In this document: one piece after another, positions 7,570 to 16,416 of the stretch
Numbering within the stretch: the first letter of the stretch is position 1
Layout of the letters: every line of letters starts with the position of its first letter
Source of the DNA: Treponema medium
GTDB taxonomy: Bacteria > Spirochaetota > Spirochaetia > Treponematales > Treponemataceae
Length of the DNA: 64,000 bases
Direction: 5' to 3'
Assembly (NCBI RefSeq): GCF_017161265.1
Contig: NZ_CP031393.1
Span: 1,736,001-1,800,000 of the forward strand
Made by a program: the position numbers and the translations under genes
Notes under the pieces: generated by a model
Databases searched by the model: none
The model's input: the letters and a program-made list of their open reading frames with translations, nothing else
What the model was told of the DNA's origin: nothing

Positions 7570-9666
7570 TTAGTAGCCCAAGGCTTCCCTCTCCGCTTCC
7601 AGTTCACGTAGGCGGGCTTCCAATTCAGCTTCTTTTTCGCGCTTACACAAGGGGCATTCAAAATGCTCTCCGTCGATGTACCCGTGCTTCGGGCAGATGG
7701 AGAAAGTCGGTGATATGGAAAAATACGGTATGCGGTAATGAGATGCGACTGCTTTAACCAAATCACGGCATGCTTGCCACTCCTTAATCGATTCGCCTAA
7801 GAAGATATGGAATACCGTACCGCCGGTGTATTTACGCTGCAGGGCTTCCTGATGATCCAGCGCCTCAAACACATCGGCAGTATACGAAACCGGCAGCTGG
7901 CTTGAATTGGTATAGTAGGGATCGCGCTCTCCGGAGGTGATAATGTCGGGGAACTGCTGTTTGTCATGCCGCGCAAGCCGGTATGAAGTGCTTTCGGCGG
8001 GGGTGGCTTCAAGGTTAAAGAGATCGCCCGTCTGTTCCTGAAAATCCGCAAGCCGCTTGCGCATGTGCGTTAGTACCTTTTCGGCAAAGGCCTTGCCGGT
8101 TTCGCCCACGATAGTTTCCCCGAGGAAGTTAAGGCACGATTCGTTCATGCCGCAAATCCCGATAGTAGAAAAATGGTTGTTTAAGTGCTTGAGATACCGG
8201 CGCGTATACGGGAAAAGCCCTCCCTCTAAAAGCCGCTGAATCACCTTGCGCTTAATCTGCAAGCTTGTTTTGGCAAGCTCCATCAGATAGTCGAGGCGGT
8301 CAAAGTATTCTTTTTCCGTGCGCGCAAGGTAGCCGATTTGCGGCATATTGATGGTAACCACGCCGATGGAGCCGGTAAATTCGTCGGAGCCGAAAAGACC
8401 GCCGCCCCGTTTCCGCAGTTCGCGCTTATCCAACTGTAGGCGGCAGCACATGGAGCGGACATCGCTCGGGTTAAGATCCGAATTGATAAAATTCTGAAAA
8501 TACGGCGTTCCGTACTTTGCCGTCATCTCGAAAAGGAGGGCGGCGTTCGGGCTGTCCCATTTAAAATCTTCGGTAATGTTGTAGGTCGGAATGGGATACT
8601 GAAAGCCGCGGCCTGCCGCATCGCCTTCAAGCATCAGCTCGATAAAGAGCTTATTGATCATATCCATTTCCGCTTGGCAATCGCCGTAGGTAAAATCGGT
8701 TTCCTTTCCGCCGACCACCGCCTTTTTATCGGCAAGGTCTTTGGGGCATGTCCAGTCGAGTGTGATATTGGTAAACGGCGCTTGGCTTCCCCAACGGCTC
8801 GGTGTGTTAACCCCGTAGATAAAGCTTTGCAGACATTGCTTTACACTCTTTTCGTCCATATTATCGGCTTTAACAAAGGGCGCGAGGTAGGTGTCGAAAG
8901 AGCTGAATGCTTGCGCCCCCGCCCATTCATTTTGCATAATGCCGAGAAAGTTCACGATTTGCTGAATCAAGGTGGAAAGATGGCGCGCAGGCTTCGAGGT
9001 AATCTTGTCGGGAACGCCGCCTAAGCCCTCTTGGATGAGCTGCCGAAGCGACCAGCCTGCACAATAGCCCGAAAACATCGAAAGATCATGGATATGGAAA
9101 GCGGCTGTCTGATGCGCTTCGGCGATTGCCGGTGTGTAGATATTTTTAAGCCAGTAGTTCGCCGTTATCGTGCCGGAGTTATGCAAAATGAGACCGCCGA
9201 GCGAAAAATTGACATTGGCATTCTCGTTCACTCGCCAATCGCTTTTACTCAAGTAGCCGTTCATCGTTTTGTCGATATCGATCATCAACCGTTCCGCATC
9301 GCGGACAGCCTCCCGTTTTGCACGGTAGAGGATGAAAGCTTTTGCAATACCTGCCTCATTTCGTTCGATTAAGACATTTTCGATAATATCCTGAATTTCC
9401 TCGATTGCAGGAATAGAATGTGCATGGCGCGAAGCCATCAACTCTGTCAGTTTCTCTTCCACCGCAGCCGTCAGCGAATCGGCTTTTTCTTCATCCGCAG
9501 AACCGGTAACAGCCTCGATTGCTTTTTGAATCGCTATCTTTATTTTATTCCGATTAAAAACTTCAATATCGCCCGACCGTTTTACTACCGACCGCAATAC
9601 CGGTTTTGTTTCTATCGTTGTGTCTCCTAAAAAGGCTGTCCATTCAGGAAATACCGCTTGATCCAT
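7570..9666 (-). CDS. nrdD: Anaerobic (class III) ribonucleoside-triphosphate reductase, atypical C-terminus
   Basis: NrdD reduces ribonucleotides to deoxyribonucleotides using a glycyl radical made by NrdG. An N-terminal ATP-cone (VVKRSGDIEVFNRNKI..., ILYRAKREAVRDAERL) precedes the catalytic barrel, which has NENANVNFSLGGLILHNSG, AAFHIHDLSMFSGYCAGW and the finger loop STIGICGMNESCLNF with the likely thiyl Cys. The C-terminal metal motif CPKHGYIDGEHFECPLC is present. After it the protein continues as a charged helix and stops at EREALGY, so the usual R-x-x-G-Y-x-R-P glycyl-radical stretch is not seen. The ATG at 9666 is preferred (GGGAGG 6-7 bases upstream) over 9690. It overlaps nrdR by 23 bp. 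No nrdG is nearby. Confidence 0.88.
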   Translation of the reverse strand: MDQAVFPEWTAFLGDTTIETKPVLRSVVKRSGDIEVFNRNKIKIAIQKAIEAVTGSADEEKADSLTAAVEEKLTELMASRHAHSIPAIEEIQDIIENVLIERNEAGIAKAFILYRAKREAVRDAERLMIDIDKTMNGYLSKSDWRVNENANVNFSLGGLILHNSGTITANYWLKNIYTPAIAEAHQTAAFHIHDLSMFSGYCAGWSLRQLIQEGLGGVPDKITSKPARHLSTLIQQIVNFLGIMQNEWAGAQAFSSFDTYLAPFVKADNMDEKSVKQCLQSFIYGVNTPSRWGSQAPFTNITLDWTCPKDLADKKAVVGGKETDFTYGDCQAEMDMINKLFIELMLEGDAAGRGFQYPIPTYNITEDFKWDSPNAALLFEMTAKYGTPYFQNFINSDLNPSDVRSMCCRLQLDKRELRKRGGGLFGSDEFTGSIGVVTINMPQIGYLARTEKEYFDRLDYLMELAKTSLQIKRKVIQRLLEGGLFPYTRRYLKHLNNHFSTIGICGMNESCLNFLGETIVGETGKAFAEKVLTHMRKRLADFQEQTGDLFNLEATPAESTSYRLARHDKQQFPDIITSGERDPYYTNSSQLPVSYTADVFEALDHQEALQRKYTGGTVFHIFLGESIKEWQACRDLVKAVASHYRIPYFSISPTFSICPKHGYIDGEHFECPLCKREKEAELEARLRELEAEREALGY

Positions 9667-10138
9667 CTTCTTCCTCCCCGTATTTGACATGTATTTTTTT
9701 CACTTCGTTGATAAACTCATCAAGGTCATTGAATTTCTTATATACCGATGCAAACCGAATATACGCTACTTTATCTACAGTGTATAAACGAGCAAGTACC
9801 ATTTCGCCCAGTTCCGTACTCTTGATTTCTTTAGCGCTCTTACTATTCATAACCGCCGCATCTTCAATATCGCTGACGATGTTTTCAATTTCGTTCATCG
9901 AAACGGGGCGCTTTTCCAGTGAACGTTCGATGCCGCGTTCCAATTTTGCGCGGTCGAATGGCTCTCTCCGGCCGTTTCGTTTAACCACCATCAGCGGTTT
10001 TTCTTCTATCCGCTCATAGCTGGTAAAGCGGTATCCGCAACTGAGGCACTCTCGTCTCCGCCTGATACAATCGCCTTGCCCGAGCGTTCGGGACTCTACC
10101 ACTTTGTCGTCAACACTTCCGCAATACGGACAGCGCAT
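9644..10138 (-). CDS. nrdR: Transcriptional repressor NrdR
   Basis: NrdR senses dATP/ATP through an ATP-cone and represses ribonucleotide reductase genes. The zinc ribbon is complete: MRCPYCGSVDDKVVESR at the start and RRRECLSCGYRFTSYER near residue 30. The ATP-cone follows from about residue 48 (LMVVKRNGRREPFDRAKLERG), ending with LYTVDKVAYIRFASVYKKF. Length is 164 aa, slightly above usual, with a short acidic tail. AAGGGAG precedes the ATG. Its end overlaps nrdD, so regulator and target are one transcription unit. I do not see a clear NrdR box upstream. Confidence 0.95.
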   Translation of the reverse strand: MRCPYCGSVDDKVVESRTLGQGDCIRRRRECLSCGYRFTSYERIEEKPLMVVKRNGRREPFDRAKLERGIERSLEKRPVSMNEIENIVSDIEDAAVMNSKSAKEIKSTELGEMVLARLYTVDKVAYIRFASVYKKFNDLDEFINEVKKIHVKYGEEEDGSSGIS

Positions 10139-10154
10139 ATCTTCTCCCTTAAAT

Positions 10155-10185
10155 CAATTTATAATTAATTTTTAATTATAAATTG
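10155..10185. repeat. AT-rich hairpin upstream of nrdR
   Basis: A 14-bp perfect stem (10155-10168 with 10172-10185, loop TTT) made almost only of A and T lies between the nrdR start and the end of the membrane-protein gene at 10207. It could terminate transcription arriving from upstream, or serve as an operator or leader structure for nrdR-nrdD. Confidence 0.5.
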
Positions 10186-10206
10186 TGAATTATGAATCGG
10201 TATACT

Positions 10207-10671
10207 TTAACCGGCAAAAAATGCTGTGAGAGTTTCCCACTGCCGTTCAAGCGCTGTATTACGTGCCGGAAAAATGGCGACTGTTTTCTTTTCTCCGGTA
10301 CGTAAACACAGCACGCATTTTATGAACGGTGTTTTAAAAATCCCTTTGGTAAAGCGCTCCGTTTCGGCCTTTTCGATATCGGAAAAAAGGTGTTGCGTAC
10401 GCAAAATAAAAAAAATAAGACCGACCCGATACTCTACCGTCTGTTCCGTACAGTTAAAACTCCACCGATCTATATAGCATAGCACAAACAGCGAAAAACA
10501 TCCCAGTATAATTCCCAAAATCGGCAGCTGATGCCGTTCATTATACATCAGAACAGAGGCTGCACTGATACACAGCAGCATCACCGCATATCCTACCCGT
10601 GTTCCGGGAGAAAGGAGCGAAAAGGTGAAATTCTCATTTTGTTTTTTTGTAGGCAACAAAGGCTTATCCAT
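10207..10671 (-). CDS. Small membrane protein with two TM segments and a PH-like domain
   Basis: I do not recognise a named family. The 154-aa protein has a polar N-terminus, two adjacent hydrophobic segments (about 27-42, VGYAVMLLCISAASVL, and 50-68, ILGIILGCFSLFVLCYI), then a cytoplasmic part (YRVGLIFFILRTQHLFSDIEKAE..., KTPFIKCVLCLRTGEKKTVAIFP) that resembles bacterial PH-like membrane domains. Its start overlaps the end of lgt by 8 bp, so it is probably translated with lgt. The function is unknown. Confidence 0.75.
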   Translation of the reverse strand: MDKPLLPTKKQNENFTFSLLSPGTRVGYAVMLLCISAASVLMYNERHQLPILGIILGCFSLFVLCYIDRWSFNCTEQTVEYRVGLIFFILRTQHLFSDIEKAETERFTKGIFKTPFIKCVLCLRTGEKKTVAIFPARNTALERQWETLTAFFAG

Positions 10672-11647
10672 GATTTTTCTTCCGATTATATCGAGCTAAA
10701 AGACCGATACCGATAAGACCGCCTGCAATCATCATAAAGCAAAAGATTTGTCCGGTAGAAATATTTTTGAACGAGCTAAAAAGATAGATATTTGCCTCGT
10801 CCGCTGCAATCCGGAAGCCCAGTTCATAATCGGGCTGCCGAAAGTATTCGATAAAAAAACGGACAACCCCGTAACCAATGGTATAGAAGCAAAATAAAAA
10901 GCCGTTAAACGGTTTTTTATTGCGCACCAGCCATACCGCAATCCAGAGGAGCACTCCTTCAAAAAGCGCCTCGTACAGCTGGCTCGGATGGCGGGGAAGG
11001 TTGATATACTGCGCTCCTTCCTGTATGGCGACTCCTGCTTTTGCTGCAAACTCTTGTACCCACGCTTCTTTGACCGGAAAGCAATCGTGCAGGGGAACCG
11101 ACGGAAAGATCATGCCGATGGGACTTGTTGTGATGCGCCCATAGAGTTCGCCGTTGAAAAAGTTTCCGAGCCTTCCGAATGTGTAGCCGAGCGGTATGCC
11201 TGCTGCTGCGGTATCCGCCCAAGCGAAGAAGTCCTGTTTATGCCGTTTTGTCCACAGAAAGGCGCCCAAGAAGCATCCGATAAACCCCCCGTGATACGAC
11301 ATTCCCTGTAAGCCCGTCCATTGCCGCGCTTCGGAAAACGGCCAAAAGATCAACCACGGTTTTTGCCAATAAAGCCATGTCGGTTCATATACCAGCGTTG
11401 CAAAAATGCGGGCGCCGAGCATCAGCCCGAACAGAGACCATGTAAAAAAGTCGATGATATCTTCATTCGTGATAGGCTTTTCGCTTTTTGTATATCGTTG
11501 TAACTCACCTTTTTTAACCTGTACCTTAAACAGCACGAAAGCTATCGCAAAGGCAACGAGGTACATAAACCCGTACCAGCGTAAAAGGGGGAAGCCCGGA
11601 ATAATCTCCGGTTTTATCCACGACGGATATTGAATAGCACAAATCAT
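10664..11647 (-). CDS. lgt: Prolipoprotein diacylglyceryl transferase
   Basis: Lgt moves diacylglycerol from phosphatidylglycerol onto the lipobox cysteine of prolipoproteins, the first step in lipoprotein maturation. The protein is an inner-membrane enzyme with about seven hydrophobic segments. It contains the signature GRLGNFFNGELYGRITT with the essential Arg and Asn, plus MSYHGGFIGCFLGAF and HPSQLYEALFEGVLLWI. At 327 aa it is slightly long, with an insertion around QEFAAKAGVAIQEGAQYINL. AGAGGTG precedes the ATG. It is relevant here because the window encodes at least seven predicted lipoproteins. Confidence 0.95.
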   Translation of the reverse strand: MICAIQYPSWIKPEIIPGFPLLRWYGFMYLVAFAIAFVLFKVQVKKGELQRYTKSEKPITNEDIIDFFTWSLFGLMLGARIFATLVYEPTWLYWQKPWLIFWPFSEARQWTGLQGMSYHGGFIGCFLGAFLWTKRHKQDFFAWADTAAAGIPLGYTFGRLGNFFNGELYGRITTSPIGMIFPSVPLHDCFPVKEAWVQEFAAKAGVAIQEGAQYINLPRHPSQLYEALFEGVLLWIAVWLVRNKKPFNGFLFCFYTIGYGVVRFFIEYFRQPDYELGFRIAADEANIYLFSSFKNISTGQIFCFMMIAGGLIGIGLLARYNRKKNHG

Positions 11648-11658
11648 AAAAACACCTC

Positions 11659-13860
11659 TTATTCCGCCGTAAAGTCGATTTTATCTTCAATTTGATTACA
11701 GACTATTCTGCCCTGTTTTGAATCGAAGGTGAATATGACATGAGAAGCCGGTTCTCGTACTTCGTAATATCTACCATGACTTTCTAAAATAACGCCGGGG
11801 TACACGGTGCCGGTTACCTTCACCTCCGAGGGAATGTGCGATTCAAAATTCTCTTTCAACTTAAAAATCTTTATACCCAGAGACGTATTTGATTTAAGCA
11901 ATATGACTTTTTGTTCTCGCAGTTCTTGGATACGGTCAGCAGGGGTTTCCGTATCGCTTAACTCCGCTTCTATGCGAGCAAGCTCCAGCAGGTTTTCCTG
12001 CGTCTGTTTTTCGTATACCTCGATTTTATCTTTTATGAGGTAGTCTTGCCCGAAAGAAATAATCGTGCGGACGGTTTTGTAATCACCTAAATTGCGCACA
12101 TTGATACCGTGTGCAGCATGGGCGTTTCCCCCGATAAAACTACCCGGTTCTCCGTTCATAATGAGTTGACCGTTTGTTTTAACAACGCAGCGGAAACTGT
12201 ATTCATTGATATAGATATTACCGCCTGCGAACAACCGTGCGGTTTCGGCAAAATGGAGTGCCATCGTGTTCTTTGCCCACACCGTACCGCGGCTTTCTCC
12301 GCGTATGCCGCCGTTCATTAAAAGCGATTCTTTGGTATACACCAGCGATACACCTGCATCTCCGTTGACGGTTAAGCTGCCGCCTGCCTTTACGCTGCGG
12401 TCTGCATCTATGTCCCCATTGATAATCACATCACCCGCAAAGATAATGTCGCCGGTTTCTTTATTCACATCAGTGTCGATAATTTTTGAATTCAGTATCT
12501 TGAGCCTTTCACCGGTGCGTATCAATTCTCCGTGTACAGCCGCTACGAATGAAACTTTTTTTCCTTGCTTGATAACACGGATCGTGTTATCGGTTTGAGG
12601 CAGATTTAATGGTACGGCCTTATCGATTTCTATAGTAGTACCGAATACGTCGGATCCTTTCTCGCCGGTTTCCTGAAAGAATGTTTCCAACAGGGTTTCT
12701 CCCCGTTTTACCGAAACACTGTTGGAATGCCCGAAATGTACCTTCCAGTCAAATTGGTACGAATGCGGGGCGACCGGCTGTATGCCTCTGCTGACGGTAA
12801 ATTCAACCGGCGCAGAGGAAAGCCGTGCTTCGTAAATAGCGTCCCTCAGTATTTTGTCGGTATATCGATCAGGCGGTAGGTTTACCTCGTCCAAGGCTTT
12901 TTTTAAGCGGGAAAGTGAAAGGCGTGCACCGGCTCCTCTTCCCGATTCGAGGATGAGCGATGCTTCCATGTTGTCGGCACTGATAACAGCTTTGACCGTG
13001 GCATCTTTATACGGGATAATACGCAGCTTGAGCCCGTCGGAACTTTCCGCCGATAAAAGAATACCGTTACAACCGGCTTTTAGTTCGTCGTTGGTTTGCG
13101 TGATATTTCGTAAATCAAGTACAAAGGGGTCATTGCCCGGTAAGCCCGGAATAGTATTTCCATAAATATCCGCTCCGCTTGTTCCGAGTTCCGATTTTGA
13201 AAATTCGTACAGCAGATCGTGTTTTGCGACGATGGAAAGAGCTTGCGCTTCGGATAGCGGAAAGTCTTTGTCGTATATCATCTGCGGTTGCTCACGGGCT
13301 GTTCCTACCGCATGGAGCAGTTTTTTACGGAACAGGAGATCTTCTGCCTCGTCCAACTTTGTAATATGCGAAATAAGAGATCGATCTTTTCCTCGTCCGG
13401 GGAGTGTGCCTTCTGCGATGACAAGTTCAATTTCACGGTCGGATGCTTCGACAAAAGCATTTATTTTTTCGTCTAGCGTTTTAAAATCGATGTTTGCAAT
13501 TTGGCTGTTATTCAGCATTGTCGTAATCAGTTTTTTATCGATACTGTGCGGTTCGTTTTTTGCTTTCCGTATATAGAGTGTCGCCTTGGTTTTATTCGGA
13601 TCGATAATAAGCCGTGTATCAAAGGATGAATCAAGTTCGATTTCGAGAGGAAGCGGTAATGTCGTTCCATACAATATTTTATCGAAGTAACGTTCAAACT
13701 GTTGCGCGTTGATGAGGTTTTCGGTAGATACCCCTACTTTTTTAGCCTGTTCTACTATTTCTTCATAGCTAGGGAACACGCAATCCTCTTTATTGTCTAC
13801 GTCGCTGACGGAAAAATACCACTTTTTATTTCTTTCGTTTTGTTTTATCGTCCACTTCAT
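11659..13860 (-). CDS. fapA: DUF342/FapA family protein
   Basis: The large central and C-terminal part carries the DUF342 (FapA) signatures: TIPGLPGNDPF, GSDVFGTTIEIDKAVPLNLP, and a glycine-rich parallel beta-helix (GDIIFAGDVIINGDIDADRSVKAGGSLTVNGDAG...). A coiled-coil segment follows (KIEVYEKQTQENLLELARIE...). In other bacteria FapA is linked to flagellar assembly and carbohydrate signalling. I start at the ATG at 13858-13860, 10 bases after the stop of the MinD-like gene; the longer frame would need a TTG at 13893 and an overlap. It lies immediately after the MinD-like ATPase. A joint role in cell polarity or motility is inference. Confidence 0.82.
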   Translation of the reverse strand: MKWTIKQNERNKKWYFSVSDVDNKEDCVFPSYEEIVEQAKKVGVSTENLINAQQFERYFDKILYGTTLPLPLEIELDSSFDTRLIIDPNKTKATLYIRKAKNEPHSIDKKLITTMLNNSQIANIDFKTLDEKINAFVEASDREIELVIAEGTLPGRGKDRSLISHITKLDEAEDLLFRKKLLHAVGTAREQPQMIYDKDFPLSEAQALSIVAKHDLLYEFSKSELGTSGADIYGNTIPGLPGNDPFVLDLRNITQTNDELKAGCNGILLSAESSDGLKLRIIPYKDATVKAVISADNMEASLILESGRGAGARLSLSRLKKALDEVNLPPDRYTDKILRDAIYEARLSSAPVEFTVSRGIQPVAPHSYQFDWKVHFGHSNSVSVKRGETLLETFFQETGEKGSDVFGTTIEIDKAVPLNLPQTDNTIRVIKQGKKVSFVAAVHGELIRTGERLKILNSKIIDTDVNKETGDIIFAGDVIINGDIDADRSVKAGGSLTVNGDAGVSLVYTKESLLMNGGIRGESRGTVWAKNTMALHFAETARLFAGGNIYINEYSFRCVVKTNGQLIMNGEPGSFIGGNAHAAHGINVRNLGDYKTVRTIISFGQDYLIKDKIEVYEKQTQENLLELARIEAELSDTETPADRIQELREQKVILLKSNTSLGIKIFKLKENFESHIPSEVKVTGTVYPGVILESHGRYYEVREPASHVIFTFDSKQGRIVCNQIEDKIDFTAE

Positions 13861-13870
13861 ATCATACCGC

Positions 13871-15016
13871 TTATATACGATACCCTTGTTCAAGGGCTGT
13901 TTTTATTTTCCGCTTTAACAAAGCATTTTCTTTCTTTAAAACGGAAATCTCATATTGCTGACTCTTGAGCATTTCGGCAATATCACTCATTGATAATGCA
14001 TCACTGCCGATAAGATCTTCGATATAACCCATTTTTGAGCGGAAGTCGGTTTCAGCCTCTAATTCGGCAGACTGAAACGTTTCATCGGTATATTCGGCGT
14101 AATCTGCCGCATTTTGAAAGGTTTCGGTTTCGGACTGTAGAATTTTGTCGGCAATGCGGTAGATTGCCTGAGAAATCATCGCATGTGGTTTGTATAGGAT
14201 GACGGGTAAACGCGATGCAAGCGCCGTATCCTGTATTGTATCTCGGTAAATAACGCCGAGGTGTTCAAGATTGATATTGAGGTATTCCTGACATGAACGG
14301 CGGATCTTTAAGGCTTTGTCGGCATCTTTCGGGTCATCGAGCATATTCATAATAAGCCGGGGCTTAAATTTCCGCAGATTGGATAAAAAAAGTTCGGTGT
14401 TTTTAGGATCGACTTTTTCCAGCTCGGTGATGATGCGGGGAATATACATTCGCTGCATAGATGCGGAATCCGACTTGAGCTTCTCAAGGTATTTAAAACC
14501 GGGGCTGTTTCGCTTAAAGGCTCCGTAGAGCATACGGAATACGACATTTTTTAGGAAAAGATATGCGTTCAGTATTGCGGTAACCGACGGCGCAGTAACG
14601 ACAATGCCCTGAGGGGAAAGTAAAAAGAAATCCAGAATACCGAGGTGCGTTCCTGCACCGAGATCAAGAATCAGGTAGTCTGCATCCATTTTAAGCATAT
14701 TTTTGATTAGGCTGTTTTTATCGGAGGCTTTTAAGGCTGCGAAGCCGGGAATTTCGGAGTCGCCCGGAACAAAACGAACATTCGGATACCCCGTATTTAC
14801 AATAATATTTTCAAATGACGAATTTCCCGACAGAAAAGTACCGATTCCGTGCGCATTCGATTGCTGTCCAAGGACTAAGTGAAGATTTGATGCGCCTAAA
14901 TCCAGATCGGCAACCAGAACGTTTTTTCCTGCTTGTCCGAGTGCAATTGCAAGATTCGCGGAAAGAAGACTTTTTCCGACCCCTCCCTTTCCGCTAGCAA
15001 TCGGTATTATTTGCAT
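13871..15016 (-). CDS. MinD/FlhG-family P-loop ATPase
   Basis: The N-terminus has the deviant Walker A of the MinD/ParA family (IPIASGKGGVGKSLLSANLA), followed by VLVADLDLGASNLHLVLG and DYLILDLGAGTHLGILDFFL (Walker B). The protein resembles FlhG-like ATPases but carries an insertion (MLYGAFKRNSPGFKYLEKL) and a C-terminal acidic region ending in a coiled coil (EISVLKKENALLKRKIKTAL). The ATG at 15016 is chosen, with GGGAG nine bases upstream; a GTG at 15025 would abut that site. The genuine FlhG sits at 59309-60208 in the flagellar operon, so this is a second, distinct MinD-like protein paired with a DUF342 protein. Confidence 0.85.
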   Translation of the reverse strand: MQIIPIASGKGGVGKSLLSANLAIALGQAGKNVLVADLDLGASNLHLVLGQQSNAHGIGTFLSGNSSFENIIVNTGYPNVRFVPGDSEIPGFAALKASDKNSLIKNMLKMDADYLILDLGAGTHLGILDFFLLSPQGIVVTAPSVTAILNAYLFLKNVVFRMLYGAFKRNSPGFKYLEKLKSDSASMQRMYIPRIITELEKVDPKNTELFLSNLRKFKPRLIMNMLDDPKDADKALKIRRSCQEYLNINLEHLGVIYRDTIQDTALASRLPVILYKPHAMISQAIYRIADKILQSETETFQNAADYAEYTDETFQSAELEAETDFRSKMGYIEDLIGSDALSMSDIAEMLKSQQYEISVLKKENALLKRKIKTALEQGYRI

Positions 15017-15413
15017 AATACACACTCCCTTTTATAAATGAATAAAACAACAGCACCGTATCAGCTGGGAAGAAAAAAAGTACTTCCTTTGAAAAATTGA
15101 GACTGCCGCTGCTCTGTGCCGAGTTAAAGACAATCCCTATTATAGCAAATCCCTGTTGAAAAATATAGAGGAATTCCGCGCAAACAGCGGTTAATTTGAA
15201 CAATGCAGCCGCATAAAGCGCCCAGTGAAAGTCTTTTTCATTTAACGCGAGCATCAGCCACAAAAGTACCGGCATACAGAGCGCCGCAAGTGCGCTATAC
15301 TTAAAGAAAGTCATCCCTTGGGGATAGCCGACAGAAAAGACAGCGATATAAAAAACTTTTATTATTTCGTACACAAAAGCGGCACAATAGGCAGCAACCG
15401 TTTTCTTGTTCAT
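14994..15413 (-). CDS. Hypothetical four-helix membrane protein
   Basis: A 139-aa protein with about four hydrophobic segments (near 5-25, 38-57, 66-90 and 108-130) and no recognisable domain. It overlaps the start of the MinD-like ATPase gene by 23 bp and is therefore probably co-translated with it. No strong ribosome-binding site is seen before the ATG at 15411-15413. The function is unknown. Confidence 0.65.
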   Translation of the reverse strand: MNKKTVAAYCAAFVYEIIKVFYIAVFSVGYPQGMTFFKYSALAALCMPVLLWLMLALNEKDFHWALYAAALFKLTAVCAEFLYIFQQGFAIIGIVFNSAQSSGSLNFSKEVLFFFPADTVLLFYSFIKGSVYYANNTDC

Positions 15414-15418
15414 CTAAT

Positions 15419-15650
15419 AGAGTGTATGCGCTAGATTACGTTAGGTCAAGGGCTTGCTATCAGTCAGACAGGGTATCAAAGTCCTTTTGAAAATAGCGCC
15501 TTGTATCCAGTAACATTATTTTCAAAAAGCTTACGGAAAGTCTATTCTAAAACTCATAGTCTCTTTGTTTACTGCATGGAACCGCTATCGTCTGTGGCTG
15601 TTCTGATGTGTCTGCCCTTCTGTTGGGAAAAATTCCAGAAAAAATTATTG
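15419..15650. repeat. Degenerate repeat modules upstream of exbB
   Basis: The ~310-bp gap before exbB holds repeat-family pieces. GAGTGTATGCGC, then GATTACGTTAGGTCAAGGGCT at 15420-15452 recurs near 32004-32036. CTTTTGAAAATA (15484-15495) pairs with TATTTTCAAAAAG (15517-15529) and encloses GCCTTGTATCC, as at 2470-2510. TTTACTGCATGGAACCGC near 15568 is a decayed copy of the conserved spacer seen at 37711 and 62113. TCTGATGTG near 15604 resembles the palindromic-element ends. I see no clear promoter for exbB. Confidence 0.6.
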
Positions 15651-15726
15651 ACACTATGAATGTTTTTCAGTAGTATTGCGTCCGTTAAATAAGTAATCCC
15701 TAGGTTACATTCGGGATGGGGCAATT

Positions 15727-16416
15727 ATGGACGGACTATACTATTTTATCGATTTAATGCAGAAGGGCAAAGCCGTAAATTATGTGATTTTGCTGTTATA
15801 TCTTGTTGTACTCGCAACAGCAGCTGAGCGGCTGGTCTATTATATAAGCACACAATATAAGCGTAAACTTTTTTATAGCATATTAAAAGAATGCGAAGCG
15901 GCTTTTTTGCATAAGCAGGTAATTACTCAAGCTGCATTTCAAAAGAAAGGATTGCATAACTCATGTATTGAAAGTGTGGGGCAGGTCTTTTTTGAATATC
16001 GTTCCACCCAATCCGGAGCGCTTGCAGAAGCTTTTGAACGAACCGTACAGGGCATTATAGCTGTACAAGAGCGCGGGTTTATTTTGCTTTCCCGTATCGC
16101 TGCCGTTGCGCCGCTGCTCGGATTGTTGGGAACCGTTACCGGTTTGATGGCAGCGTTTCAGAAGATTGCCGCTTTAGGAGGCAGCGTAGATATTACGGTT
16201 TTATCAGGCGGTATTTGGGAAGCGATGATTACGACTGCAACCGGACTGGTAACTGCAATCTTTTCATTTGCTGTGTATGAATTATTTGATTGGGTAAGTA
16301 TGCGGAGAGTCCGCGATATGGAACAACTGATCTCCGTATTGAACGGACTTCATACGGCGCAGCAATCTTCCGATGTGCCGGCCGGAGATACGGAGCACTG
16401 CAATGAAACGGTTTAA
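15727..16416 (+). CDS. exbB: ExbB/TolQ-type proton channel subunit
   Basis: The MotA/TolQ/ExbB family member forms the proton channel that drives TonB. It has an N-terminal TM helix (YVILLLYLVVLATAAERLVYY), a cytoplasmic loop, and the conserved pair of helices including AAVAPLLGLLGTVTGLMAAF and GGIWEAMITTATGLVTAIFSF. At 229 aa it has normal ExbB size. It is followed by exbD (overlap 14 bp) and tonB (overlap 20 bp), giving a complete energising unit. TolQ is the alternative, but a TonB and not TolA/TolB follows. Confidence 0.88.
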   Translation: MDGLYYFIDLMQKGKAVNYVILLLYLVVLATAAERLVYYISTQYKRKLFYSILKECEAAFLHKQVITQAAFQKKGLHNSCIESVGQVFFEYRSTQSGALAEAFERTVQGIIAVQERGFILLSRIAAVAPLLGLLGTVTGLMAAFQKIAALGGSVDITVLSGGIWEAMITTATGLVTAIFSFAVYELFDWVSMRRVRDMEQLISVLNGLHTAQQSSDVPAGDTEHCNETV

